From positions 1 to 24,541 of the IMG/VR virus record IMGVR_UViG_3300037264_002341: a stretch of DNA of 24,541 nt; one strand, 5' to 3'. Source of the DNA: a virus. How positions within the stretch are numbered: the stretch's first letter is position 1; every line of letters begins with the position of its first letter. A program made the position numbers and the translations under genes. Shown here one piece after another: positions 13,486 through 21,149 of the stretch. The notes under the pieces are model-generated. The model was not told the DNA's origin. It saw nothing but the letters and a program-made list of their open reading frames with translations, and did no database searches.

Positions 13486-14577
13486 ATGTCCTCCATATAC
13501 ATACCAAAAAGCCGGACGGGATTGAGTGTTCGAGGAGATTCATTGTATTGCCCCCTTGCCTTCACTCTTGATCCATATTGGTGGTGCGAGCCGGATTGTC
13601 TCCATTGTTATCTGCGTCGTCTCAACAAACTTTGGGGCACGGAACAGCGGGGGTTGAATTTAGAAAAGCTGGACCATCGCCTGTCTATGGGCCCTCTCAG
13701 GAAAAAACCAAAAACACCCCTAGCCAATTGTTTGGCAAACCGCAACACGATACGAGTGGGTAACAAAGCGGACCCCTTCCAACCGATAGAGCGGCAGCAA
13801 CGGTTGGCTACCCATTCCCTTCGACTTCTGTACAAATACCGATGGTCGTTTGTCATCCAGACCCGGTTTCCGGGGACGGTTCTGGACTTGGCCTCGACAA
13901 TCTTGGAGAAGTGCGTCCCACTCAATCTCGCTACTGTTATGCCCGTCATCTCTCCGGGGATGGAGCGAGATTGGGAACTGTTTGAGCAGAAGCGCACGGA
14001 GCCCATCAAAGAGCGTCTGAGGTCTATCAAAGACCTCATTAAGATAGGCGTGAATGTAGGAGTCAATGGAGAGCCCTTTATTCCGGGCTTCCATGTCCTT
14101 GGAGATTTCGAGGACACTTTGAAAAGGCTCAAAGCAATAGGAGTGAGTCGTTACAACACTTACAACTTACACTTCACCGAATTCGTAGCCAAGCGGATCC
14201 ACGATTTGCCAGGAGTAGATATAGAAAGGATATGGTATGAAAATCAAGACAAGCGTTGGCGCATTACCCTTACTAGGCTAATCGAGCTTGCAAAGAAACA
14301 CAACTTCATTCTCGGCTGTCCTGATTTCGTCAACTCCGGTCCCCGCCATCTGGAAGAGGCTAACACCTGTTGTGGAGTGGACGTTCCACGACCCACGACA
14401 TTCAATACGCACTATTTCAAACGTCTTGCTCAAAAGGGCTATGTAGCAGAGAGGATAGTCAAGTCCACTTGGGATGGAGTGGGAGACCTTGACCGGGGTC
14501 GAAAGATCATTCGGGGAGCTAAGACAGATTTTTACACCTTAAAAGACGCCGAGGTGAAGGTCAAGGAGAGTGGCTAA
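13486..14577 (+). CDS. Radical SAM enzyme, spore-photoproduct-lyase-like
   Basis: 363 residues. The 4Fe-4S site Cys34-x3-Cys38-x2-Cys41 lies in WWCEPDCLHCY. Downstream, RVGNKADPFQPIERQQRL followed by a TxxFPGT strand and a VMPVISPGMERDWE segment matches the SPL-like branch of radical SAM proteins, whose founding member acts on thymine lesions in DNA. A CCGVDVPRP segment near the C-terminus gives extra Cys. It begins directly after the stop of the reductase gene and shares one base with the next gene, so the cassette is translated as a unit. Substrate is unknown; a DNA base is possible by analogy with SPL. Confidence 0.85.
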   Translation: MSSIYIPKSRTGLSVRGDSLYCPLAFTLDPYWWCEPDCLHCYLRRLNKLWGTEQRGLNLEKLDHRLSMGPLRKKPKTPLANCLANRNTIRVGNKADPFQPIERQQRLATHSLRLLYKYRWSFVIQTRFPGTVLDLASTILEKCVPLNLATVMPVISPGMERDWELFEQKRTEPIKERLRSIKDLIKIGVNVGVNGEPFIPGFHVLGDFEDTLKRLKAIGVSRYNTYNLHFTEFVAKRIHDLPGVDIERIWYENQDKRWRITLTRLIELAKKHNFILGCPDFVNSGPRHLEEANTCCGVDVPRPTTFNTHYFKRLAQKGYVAERIVKSTWDGVGDLDRGRKIIRGAKTDFYTLKDAEVKVKESG

Positions 14578-15455
14578 TGAGTCTCCGAAGGAACACTCCT
14601 GTAGAGGAATATCCACTCGCCGTCCGCGTGTCCAACGTCCCGGTTAGGATAAGGGGGCCGGTAGATATTTTGGTCAAGCGAGAGGACCTTTGCTGCGATC
14701 CTCCGGGGCCTCCCTTCGCTAAGGTCCGGGGTCTCTTAATCCGCCTTCAGAATTTGAAAAGGCAAGGTCTTCACACTATTGGCTATATGGAAAACTCAAT
14801 CTCTATGAATGGCTGGGGAGTGGCCTGGACCTGTGCTGAATTAGGTATGCAAGCGGTCATCTATGACCCCCAATACAACTGCTATTCAGAGGTTCTGGAC
14901 TACCACCGCAAGCTTTGGAAGGAGCTTGGAGCTTTGATCCGGACAAATCCGGGGGGTGTATCCAAAGTGGATTTCGCCGTCTGCCGAGACACCTTTGAGA
15001 AGGAGTTCGGTCCAAATGCGACTCTGCTCTATCCCGGTCTGTCGTTCATCGAGACGGTGATCGCAACTGCAGAGGAAGTTGAGAGGACGATAAAACGTCT
15101 GAAGAAACGGGCGAAGACGGTTGTGGTCAACGTTGGAAGCGGGATTATTGCTGCTGGGATCTGGCGAGGTTTTGAGAAACATTGTCCGGATGTAATCATA
15201 CACGGCATCATGGGACACTCGGGAGACTTAACCCGGAAGATGAATGACATCGAGAAGAATTCCGGACTCCTCCATCAAAAGCAACTCCGATCCAAGTTTG
15301 TACTCCATGATCCCGGTTGGAAATACACCGAACCAAGCGAAGTTCCAAGTCCCTTCCCCTGTAATCAATTCTATGATTTGAAGGCGTGGGAGTGGCTTGT
15401 TCAAAATTTTCATAGGCTCGATGAACCGATCCTCTTCTGGAACATTGGGGCATAG
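14577..15455 (+). CDS. PLP-dependent enzyme, fold type II (ACC-deaminase/Trp-synthase-beta-like)
   Basis: 292 residues. The segment DILVKREDLCCDPPGPPFAK resembles the N-terminal part of fold-type II enzymes, with Lys49 in FAKVRG the likely Schiff-base lysine. SMNGWGVAWTCAELGMQAVI matches the substrate/cofactor loop and helix, and NVGSGIIAAGIWRGF replaces the glycine-rich phosphate-binding loop. It is slightly short for the fold. Relatives carry out beta-elimination, deamination or replacement on amino acids. It lies between two radical SAM genes, sharing one base with the first (TAATGA). Substrate unknown. Confidence 0.75.
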   Translation: MSLRRNTPVEEYPLAVRVSNVPVRIRGPVDILVKREDLCCDPPGPPFAKVRGLLIRLQNLKRQGLHTIGYMENSISMNGWGVAWTCAELGMQAVIYDPQYNCYSEVLDYHRKLWKELGALIRTNPGGVSKVDFAVCRDTFEKEFGPNATLLYPGLSFIETVIATAEEVERTIKRLKKRAKTVVVNVGSGIIAAGIWRGFEKHCPDVIIHGIMGHSGDLTRKMNDIEKNSGLLHQKQLRSKFVLHDPGWKYTEPSEVPSPFPCNQFYDLKAWEWLVQNFHRLDEPILFWNIGA

Positions 15456-15457
15456 TC

Positions 15458-15994
15458 ATGGACTATTTTGAGCTAAGACGCCTCGTCAGCCGGATCGTTC
15501 CCCGTATGACCCAACTTCAAGTGTCCAAACGGAAGGTGGACGCGGTGAAGGAGAAGGGGCGCAAGAAGAACTATCATCAATTCAACCTGCGCGATGGGGA
15601 ATGGCGGAAGCAGGAACGGCTTCTGAATACCGAGGCCATCAACTCCTTCCTGGAAATCTCGGTGAGAGCGGCAGCCTGCCCGATGCCCTTCAATATGGAC
15701 ATTTGGGACGGGCTTCTCTGTGTTGCGGAAGGGCAACGGGTCCAGACCTCTGATGGAAAAGTTCCTATCGAGAAAGTCAAGGCTTGTGATGTTGTCTGGA
15801 CTTTCAACGAGGAGGAACAGCGCCGCCAACTGGCTCGGGTAACTCAAATCTCTAACACCATTCGAAAGAACCTGGTTGAAGTTGAGACCGAAGAGGGGAC
15901 CATCCGGTTAACTGAAGACCACCGAGTGCTTACCCAACGGGGTTGGATTCCTGCGGGGCAACTTACGGAAGAAGACCTGATGTATGTCTGGTAA
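15458..15994 (+). CDS. Radical SAM enzyme N-extein fused to split intein N half
   Basis: 178 residues. Residues 1-87 are the N-extein of a second radical SAM protein, ending WDGLL. Cys88 (nt 15719) begins an intein: block A CVAEGQRVQTSDGKVPIEKV and block B RLTEDHRVLT with the TxxH signature, then a stop at 15992 soon after GWIPAGQL. The intein N half is 91 residues. The C-extein is encoded 0.8 kb downstream in the same frame (16796-18076), where IntC ends HN followed by Cys. This half lacks the Fe-S cysteines and cannot be an active enzyme alone. The full 473-residue protein needs trans-splicing. The stop overlaps the endonuclease gene by 11 bases. Confidence 0.93.
   Translation: MDYFELRRLVSRIVPRMTQLQVSKRKVDAVKEKGRKKNYHQFNLRDGEWRKQERLLNTEAINSFLEISVRAAACPMPFNMDIWDGLLCVAEGQRVQTSDGKVPIEKVKACDVVWTFNEEEQRRQLARVTQISNTIRKNLVEVETEEGTIRLTEDHRVLTQRGWIPAGQLTEEDLMYVW
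15719..15991 (+). mobile_element. Split intein, N-terminal half (IntN)
   Basis: 91 residues from Cys1 to the residue before the stop codon, with blocks A and B. Together with the 40-residue IntC this gives a 131-residue mini-intein, the size of known natural split inteins. Confidence 0.92.
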
Positions 15995-16814
15995 GCTCTG
16001 TAAATGCGGTTGTGGAATTCCCATCCCTTTCGGCTCAACCTGGGCAAAGGGACACAACCGTCGGGGGGAGAAGCACTCGAAGGCCGCTCTCCAGAAGATG
16101 CGAGAAGCCCGACTGGGAAACACCCCTTGGAATAAAGGGAAGCCCAGAACTGAAGAAGAGAAGGAAGCGATGCGGCGGGGCATCTCTACAGAAGAGCGGG
16201 AGAGGCGTTCCAAAAGGACAACGAGAGGTTGGAAGGAAGGTCGGTACGATTTCATGAATGGCAAGACTAACCCGGCCTGCCGTCCGGAGGTCGCTACCAA
16301 AATAGGGGAAGCCAACAAAGGCCGGATTATCTCGAAAGCTACCAGACACAAGTTGAGTAAATCCCGCCTGGGGAAACCCGGCCAGGTCGTCTCGGAGAGG
16401 GTAAAGAAGCTCCACTCCAAACGGATGAAGAAGGACAATCCCATGTATCACAAGGACGTTCTTCAAAATCATCCGGTCCTCCGAGGGGGAAGGTACTACA
16501 TTTCCATCGGAGAGAACAAGGTGGCCGGGCTTCTGACCGAGATGGGGATAGCCTTTGAGAGGCAAAAGCTCCTCCGCAAACAGGTCGGCTACTACGTTGC
16601 GGACTTCTTCTTAACCGGCCACGACGCAATAATCGAGTTTGACGGGCACTATTCTCATGTAGAGAACGCGGAGAAGGACCGTCAGCGAGACTGCTATCTC
16701 TTGAGAAGATACGGCTACCGAACTCTGCGCTTGGTGTCCATGGATCTGAACAATAGGAACAGAGAAGACCTTATCCAGAAGATACGGGAGTTTCTATGGA
16801 ACTCAAACCAGTAA
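15984..16814 (+). CDS. Free-standing homing endonuclease between the split intein halves
   Basis: 276 residues. The N-terminus has a Cys motif (CKCGCG) and several NUMOD3-like segments (GHNRRGEKHSKAALQKMREA, LGNTPWNKGKPRTEEEK, GRIISKATRHKLSKSRLG), which are DNA-binding repeats of phage homing endonucleases. The C-terminal nuclease is Vsr/DUF559-like (EDxHD group): GENKVAGLLTEMGI, YYVADFFL, AIIEFDGHYSH, then KDRQRDCYLLRRYGYRTLRL. The Glu, Asp and His-Asp residues expected for the group are all present. It should cut an intein-free allele of the radical SAM gene. Its start overlaps IntN by 11 bases and its end overlaps IntC by 19, so all three cistrons are coupled. It is in the +1 frame relative to the halves. 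Confidence 0.88.
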   Translation: MSGKLCKCGCGIPIPFGSTWAKGHNRRGEKHSKAALQKMREARLGNTPWNKGKPRTEEEKEAMRRGISTEERERRSKRTTRGWKEGRYDFMNGKTNPACRPEVATKIGEANKGRIISKATRHKLSKSRLGKPGQVVSERVKKLHSKRMKKDNPMYHKDVLQNHPVLRGGRYYISIGENKVAGLLTEMGIAFERQKLLRKQVGYYVADFFLTGHDAIIEFDGHYSHVENAEKDRQRDCYLLRRYGYRTLRLVSMDLNNRNREDLIQKIREFLWNSNQ

Positions 16815-16915
16815 AGGTGAAACGGGTCCGCAAGATTCCAGGGGAGTATCGAGTGTACGATATCACCGTGGACCGCAACTCCAACTTCTTCGCGGAGGGG
16901 CACCTAGTTCACAAC
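16796..16915 (+). mobile_element. Split intein, C-terminal half (IntC)
   Basis: 40 residues with blocks F and G, ending in His-Asn just before Cys+1 at 16916. It provides its own start codon and ribosome binding site. Confidence 0.92.
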
Positions 16916-18076
16916 TGTCCCTTTGCTTGTATCTATTGCTACGCGAATTCCTTTAGGGCCAGTCTTTACACGGCCTTCTTCGACAACTCGAAGACCATGG
17001 GATTCCGTCATTGCAATCCCACCTACTACAAGAAGGAGATGGACAAGATGTTGAAATTCCGCTCTCTCCCATTCTCGGAGAAGCGGACGCTAACAGGCAT
17101 TAACAAAGCCTTCGCCCTTGATATTCCCGTCCGCATGGGTATCCGCTTCGAGGACTTCCTGCGAAATGAGCAGAGGGCCGGAGTCAGTCTGGAGATGTTG
17201 AACTACCTAGCTGATATTAGTTATCCGATCATGATCAACACGAAGTCCTACATTCCAGGACAGGACGCCTACGTGAAAGCTCTCTCTCGAAACGAGGCCG
17301 GAGCGGCTATTCACGTCACTGTCATCTCCTGCAATGAGGAGATACTACGAAAGTTGGAGCCTGGGGCACCATCCTACAAACGGCGGCTGGAGACGATGAG
17401 GAATCTCTGCTCTGCAGGGGTGCGGGTAGTCGCTCGGATCGAGCCCTATCTGTTCCTTCTCACTGATGATCCGGACGACCTGAAGCAATATATGGAAGAG
17501 GTGTATGGAACCGGGGTAAGGCATATCACATTCGACACCTACTCTTACACGGCCCAAAATCCAGGGATTCGTCAGGCCTTTATCAATGTGGGATATGACT
17601 ATGACCGTCTTTTCCTCGCCGGATGCGATAGCCAACCACTTGGAAGCCTTCTTTTGGCTAAATTTATGGACCTGTTTAGAGCTAGGGGATTTTTCTGCTC
17701 TACATTCGATATGGGAAATGTTCCTAGTAACGACCAAGCCATCTGCTGCGAAGTAGGAGACTGGTTCAAGGGGGGCTTCAACTACGGCTGCACCGTTATG
17801 GCGGCTCGGTTCATCCGAGACCAGTCCAAGAAGCTCGGTCCCAATATGGGAGTCTGCTGGTCGGACTTTGTATATTGGGTCGTTAAAAGGGGAGGCTTCC
17901 TCACCCCCGAACTACAACGGATGGTCCACGAACTCTGGAACCTCGGGGGAAATGTTGCTTACAGCCCTCGTTGGGCTCAGGGGCTAGTTCCTTGCGGAAT
18001 GGACGACGACGGCCTCATCTGGATCCATGAACCGAGCCGCGATCATCGGCAAACTCTCTTGGAGGAATTGATATGA
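16796..18076 (+). CDS. Split intein C half fused to radical SAM C-extein
   Basis: 426 residues, with GGGAG five bases before the ATG. Residues 1-40 are IntC: block F YRVYDITVDRNSNFFAEG and block G HLVHN. Residue 41 is both the +1 Cys for splicing and the first Cys of the radical SAM cluster CPFACIYCYA (Cys41, 45, 48). The rest is SPL-like: VRMGIRFEDFL, a YPIMINTKSYIPG strand, HVTVISCNEEILRKLEP with GAPSYKRRLETM, and VVARIEPYLFLL. A late CC motif (AICCEVGDWF) may hold a further cluster. Without splicing it would carry the cluster but lack 87 N-terminal residues. It shares ATGA with the next gene. Confidence 0.93.
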   Translation: MELKPVKVKRVRKIPGEYRVYDITVDRNSNFFAEGHLVHNCPFACIYCYANSFRASLYTAFFDNSKTMGFRHCNPTYYKKEMDKMLKFRSLPFSEKRTLTGINKAFALDIPVRMGIRFEDFLRNEQRAGVSLEMLNYLADISYPIMINTKSYIPGQDAYVKALSRNEAGAAIHVTVISCNEEILRKLEPGAPSYKRRLETMRNLCSAGVRVVARIEPYLFLLTDDPDDLKQYMEEVYGTGVRHITFDTYSYTAQNPGIRQAFINVGYDYDRLFLAGCDSQPLGSLLLAKFMDLFRARGFFCSTFDMGNVPSNDQAICCEVGDWFKGGFNYGCTVMAARFIRDQSKKLGPNMGVCWSDFVYWVVKRGGFLTPELQRMVHELWNLGGNVAYSPRWAQGLVPCGMDDDGLIWIHEPSRDHRQTLLEELI

Positions 18077-18255
18077 GTCCCGCTATTGCCATCCCGAAGG
18101 ACAAATGCAACAACTGTCACTTTCGACCCTATCTGGACGATGCCTGGCGCTGCGGATGGTATCGCCGCCCGTTGACTCCTCGACAGGTTCGGGGAACCTC
18201 ACATAAACCGTTCTGGTGTAAACTACTTGCGGCCATAGGACAGGAGAGATCATGA
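18073..18255 (+). CDS. Small four-cysteine protein, probably zinc-binding
   Basis: 60 residues with Cys12, Cys15 (CNNC), Cys27 and Cys49, a spacing that could bind zinc or an Fe-S cluster. It overlaps the radical SAM gene upstream and the next gene downstream, each by ATGA. Basic C-terminal half. No family recognised; its coupled position suggests a partner of the radical SAM protein. Confidence 0.65.
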   Translation: MSPAIAIPKDKCNNCHFRPYLDDAWRCGWYRRPLTPRQVRGTSHKPFWCKLLAAIGQERS

Positions 18256-19043
18256 AGATTGACAATTTGGTGGAGGACCTCTTCTCTCACGCGGTGGCTT
18301 TAGACCAGAGTGGGGGACTGCGCAATACCATCTATGCTCTAGGAAAGGAAATCTTCATACTCAACTATGACTATACGGTATTGCTTCGCTTTCTTCTCAG
18401 GAAGTCTGAGGCCCCATTCCATGATCACATTTCCTTCCGCGCCAACGACTATGACAGTCGTGAATTCGAGGAACGGGACGGAATGATCGTCTTCACGAGT
18501 CAGAATGATCGTTACACTCGCCGCAAGAGTTGCGGGACACCGGACCTCCCTCCAGAGGACGTCAAAGCCCTCTACCGGCGGTATGCGGCGGTGGAGGAGG
18601 ACAAGAGCTTCGAGGTTGAAATTCACAAAGATGTTCTGTCCCTCTTGGATCGAGACCTGAGTCACATCGAGTTCCGTGGCAAGAAGGGGGATCCAATCAA
18701 GCTCGTCCAACGCAACATTTACTCAGGGGCCATCATCGAGATCGAGGAGAGGTTGGCGGGTCTGTTCAAAGCTTGTCTTGCCCCTCGGAACTTCGGCCCT
18801 CTGGCTCTGAGGACTCCAGACTTCGCGGCTCTGTTTGCCTTCCAAGACTTGCTAAGGTTCAACTTTCCTCTGGACAATAGACACGGCGACTTCATCCGGG
18901 TGGATAGCATCGACAAGAACAAGCGAGACATGACGGGCTTCATTGCCTGTTGTCTATATGATGAGATCATCGAAATCTTAGCTAGTGATATCCGGAAAAC
19001 CAAGCAGATAGTGGTAGACGAAATATTGAAAAGGAGGAAGTGA
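18252..19043 (+). CDS. Hypothetical protein, unknown
   Basis: 263 residues, soluble and mixed alpha/beta. Visible segments include KEIFILNYDYTVLLRFLLR, HISFRANDYDSREFEERDG, a Tyr/Arg-rich stretch and a hydrophobic helix (GFIACCLYDEIIEILASDI) near the C-terminus. Strand-rich central segments loosely recall sliding-clamp-like modules, but this is too weak to assign. It starts by ATGA overlap and is followed after a single base by the small basic gene, so it belongs to the same operon as the radical SAM cassette. Confidence 0.7.
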   Translation: MKIDNLVEDLFSHAVALDQSGGLRNTIYALGKEIFILNYDYTVLLRFLLRKSEAPFHDHISFRANDYDSREFEERDGMIVFTSQNDRYTRRKSCGTPDLPPEDVKALYRRYAAVEEDKSFEVEIHKDVLSLLDRDLSHIEFRGKKGDPIKLVQRNIYSGAIIEIEERLAGLFKACLAPRNFGPLALRTPDFAALFAFQDLLRFNFPLDNRHGDFIRVDSIDKNKRDMTGFIACCLYDEIIEILASDIRKTKQIVVDEILKRRK

Positions 19044-19044
19044 G

Positions 19045-19191
19045 ATGGCCGGAGGTAAGTCAAGGAAGTCTGGCGGCGTCTCGAAGGCCCTCATCGAGAA
19101 GATCAAGAGGGGAGACTACTCCAAGAAGTCCTGCGGGACCAAGAAGAAGAAGGGGTCTGAGCTTGAACTTGTACCTGAAAAGACTAAGTGA
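19045..19191 (+). CDS. Small basic protein, 48 residues
   Basis: AAGGAGG with seven bases of spacing precedes the ATG at 19045. The product is very basic (GGKSRKSGGVSKALIEKIKR, then CGTKKKKG) with one Cys. Codons lean towards G/C endings. It may bind nucleic acid, but no family is recognised. Its end overlaps the start of the next gene in another frame. Confidence 0.65.
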   Translation: MAGGKSRKSGGVSKALIEKIKRGDYSKKSCGTKKKKGSELELVPEKTK

Positions 19192-19927
19192 GCTGAACGT
19201 CAAGCCTAACTTCTTTGTGAGCCGTCCGCTTCTCACTCTCTTTGGAGCGCGACCCAGAGAGAATGACCAATGGCTCTGGCTAGAAGACAAGGAGGAAATC
19301 TGTCTTTTGCCGCCCCTCCCGAAGGGGGGACATACCGGAGGCTGGCCGGTCGATTTCGTCTGGGCAGATTTCGATGATTTCCCACCTCCCGAGGGTGAAC
19401 GGAAGTTCCTAGATCACGAGTATCTGTTCCGGCCCGCCGACTTCCTAACCATGGAGGGGGGGAAGTGGCAGGCTTTCAGGAAGAACAGTCGCAAATGGCC
19501 GAGGGGTCGCAAATGGCGAATGTCATACACCACGAGGCCCGGGAAGGCGCTGGACCGTCTAGTAGCCCGTTGGTTGAGCAAGCGCCCTAATATGGAAGGG
19601 GCCGAGGCCCTGGCCTCCATGGTCCTTAATCCTTCCTTTGGAGTACAGAGAGCTTGCCTATATCTGTATTCAAGTCATTTGGTGGCGGTGAATGTTTGGG
19701 ACTACAATCATATGTTTATCAATTACCGCTATTGCATCTGTCCGGATGAACCATATTTAGATGAATTCATGCGATTGCAATTCTATCTCGGGATGAATCA
19801 GATCCATCCGGGCATGCTAGTAAATGACGGAGGCTCAGTAGGGCAACCTGGGATCGAGGCTCACAAAGACAGAATGAACCCGTTCCGTAAGCGAGAGGTC
19901 AGATCGTGGTCATTGATACGTCCCTAA
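19163..19927 (+). CDS. DUF2156-like (GNAT-fold) acyl or aminoacyl transferase
   Basis: 254 residues if started at TTG 19163, which has AAGGGG seven bases upstream; the frame is open further upstream but overlaps the basic gene there. HEYLFRPADFLTMEGGKWQ followed by FRKNSRKW resembles the (D)YLYxxxDLxxLxGxxxxxKRNxxNxF motif of the DUF2156/phosphatidylglycerol lysyltransferase C-terminal family. VNDGGSVGQPGIEAHKDRMN near the end resembles the matching NxxxDxGxxGLRxxKxxxxP motif. These enzymes use aminoacyl-tRNA or acyl-CoA donors. The protein has no membrane segments, so lipid is an unlikely acceptor. It ends the metabolic cassette. Confidence 0.55.
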   Translation: MNLYLKRLSELNVKPNFFVSRPLLTLFGARPRENDQWLWLEDKEEICLLPPLPKGGHTGGWPVDFVWADFDDFPPPEGERKFLDHEYLFRPADFLTMEGGKWQAFRKNSRKWPRGRKWRMSYTTRPGKALDRLVARWLSKRPNMEGAEALASMVLNPSFGVQRACLYLYSSHLVAVNVWDYNHMFINYRYCICPDEPYLDEFMRLQFYLGMNQIHPGMLVNDGGSVGQPGIEAHKDRMNPFRKREVRSWSLIRP

Positions 19928-20127
19928 CAGGCAAAATTACTCATAGGTGCTCGTGCGGGCAGGCTAACGGTATGAAAATGCCGGACGGGAAGAAACTGAT
20001 AAAGTCCATCCAGTTGATTATTATTCATCCGGATGGGCTAGTTGAAGGGGAATGTATTAAATGTAAGAGAAGGACAACCCTTCCATTACGATTCGCTCCA
20101 ATCAAAACTCAAAGGAGGGAAGGATGA
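19906..20127 (+). CDS. Small zinc-ribbon protein
   Basis: 73 residues from a GTG at 19906 with GAGAGG seven bases upstream. CSCG near the N-terminus and CIKC near the C-terminus frame a small beta ribbon, typical of zinc ribbons in transcription or replication accessory proteins. It overlaps the transferase gene by 22 bases and the clamp gene by ATGA. No specific family recognised. Confidence 0.65.
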   Translation: MVIDTSLTGKITHRCSCGQANGMKMPDGKKLIKSIQLIIIHPDGLVEGECIKCKRRTTLPLRFAPIKTQRREG

Positions 20128-21146
20128 AGATCAAGAGGCTAGAGTTGTTGGAGGCTCTGGAGATAGTCAGACCCGGACTGGCTACTGGCAAGGAAGTGAT
20201 AGAACAGTCAAGCTCATTCGCCTTCCGGGGAGGGCGAGTGATTACCTACAATGATGAGATCAGCATCGCTCATAAAATTGAGGGGATGGACCTCGAAGGG
20301 GCGATCAAGGCGGAGGAACTCTATCAGTTGCTAGGCAAGATCAAGGCAGAGGAGATCTCAATAGCAACCACGGACAATGAACTCCGGATCAAGGCAGGGC
20401 GCTCCAGAGCCGGAATCAAACTCCAGACCGAGATCAAATTGCCTCTGGATGAGATTAGTGAGATAGGGGACTGGGAGCCAATACCAGAAGACCTTATCCC
20501 CAATCTCAGCATGGCTCTACCTTGCGTAGGCCGGGAAGCTTCCCGACCCGTCCTACAAAATATCCACATACGGAAGGATGGGAAAGTTGAAGCTTCTGAT
20601 AGCCTTCGAGCCATCCAGTGTGTCGGCACGGAGTTGCCCATCCCAACTTGCCTCATTCCCGGTTCCACCGTTCGAGAGTTGATTCATTACCCGCTTACCG
20701 AGATGTCTCATAATCAGGGATGGCTCCACTTCAAGACGAAACAGGGGACAATCATCTCCTGCCGAACCGTGAATGACAACTATGTGAACGTGGATGAGGT
20801 TATCCACGTGAAGGGGGAGGAGATCCACCTTCCCGATAATCTCGGAGAGATTCTGGAGAAGGCGGCCATCTTCGTCAAGGGCGATAAGGCGGTCAAGGAA
20901 GAAGTGGAGATCAGGTTCGCCGAAGGCAAGATGGTTATTCGAGGGGAAGGAAACTATGGATGGTTCCAAGAACAGGCTGATCTGGATTACAAGGGTGAGG
21001 AAGTGACAATCACCGTCAATCCAACAATGCTCAAGACCATTGCCTCTAAGGTGAAACGCTGCGTGCTCGGAGAGAACAGTATGCGTTTCGATGGCGAGAG
21101 CTGGATTTACATCGTTGCTCTGACTACTATGAAAGAAGGAAGGTGA
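20124..21146 (+). CDS. dnaN: DNA polymerase sliding clamp (beta/DnaN-like)
   Basis: 340 residues, slightly shorter than bacterial DnaN (about 366). The N-terminal domain has the strand-helix pattern of a clamp and SIATTDNELRIKAGRS, the equivalent of the DnaN segment preceding the first domain boundary. The middle domain has SMALPCVGREASRPVLQNIH, a good match to the DnaN sequence where domain 2 begins (F..vAfAvs.De.rpvLnGv). The third domain ends SWIYIVALTTMKEG, in place of the DnaN C-terminal YVVMPMRL. A phage-encoded ring clamp would tether the family A polymerase and other proteins to DNA. It overlaps the zinc-ribbon gene by ATGA, and the clamp loader begins at 24381. Confidence 0.82.
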   Translation: MKIKRLELLEALEIVRPGLATGKEVIEQSSSFAFRGGRVITYNDEISIAHKIEGMDLEGAIKAEELYQLLGKIKAEEISIATTDNELRIKAGRSRAGIKLQTEIKLPLDEISEIGDWEPIPEDLIPNLSMALPCVGREASRPVLQNIHIRKDGKVEASDSLRAIQCVGTELPIPTCLIPGSTVRELIHYPLTEMSHNQGWLHFKTKQGTIISCRTVNDNYVNVDEVIHVKGEEIHLPDNLGEILEKAAIFVKGDKAVKEEVEIRFAEGKMVIRGEGNYGWFQEQADLDYKGEEVTITVNPTMLKTIASKVKRCVLGENSMRFDGESWIYIVALTTMKEGR

Positions 21147-21149
21147 ACT

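Noticed and set aside
15908-16629. Minus-strand frames of 178, 176 and 96 codons opposite the second endonuclease.
   Set aside because: No domain or binding site support, while the plus strand encodes a clear endonuclease and all neighbours are on the plus strand.
18252-19043. Second sliding-clamp-like protein.
   Set aside because: Only loose strand patterns; none of the clamp domain-boundary motifs are recognisable.
19310-19330. A C-rich/G-rich palindrome translated as PPLPKGG, possibly the same small repeat as at 7007.
   Set aside because: Only a 5-bp stem and different arms; the similarity is mostly base composition.
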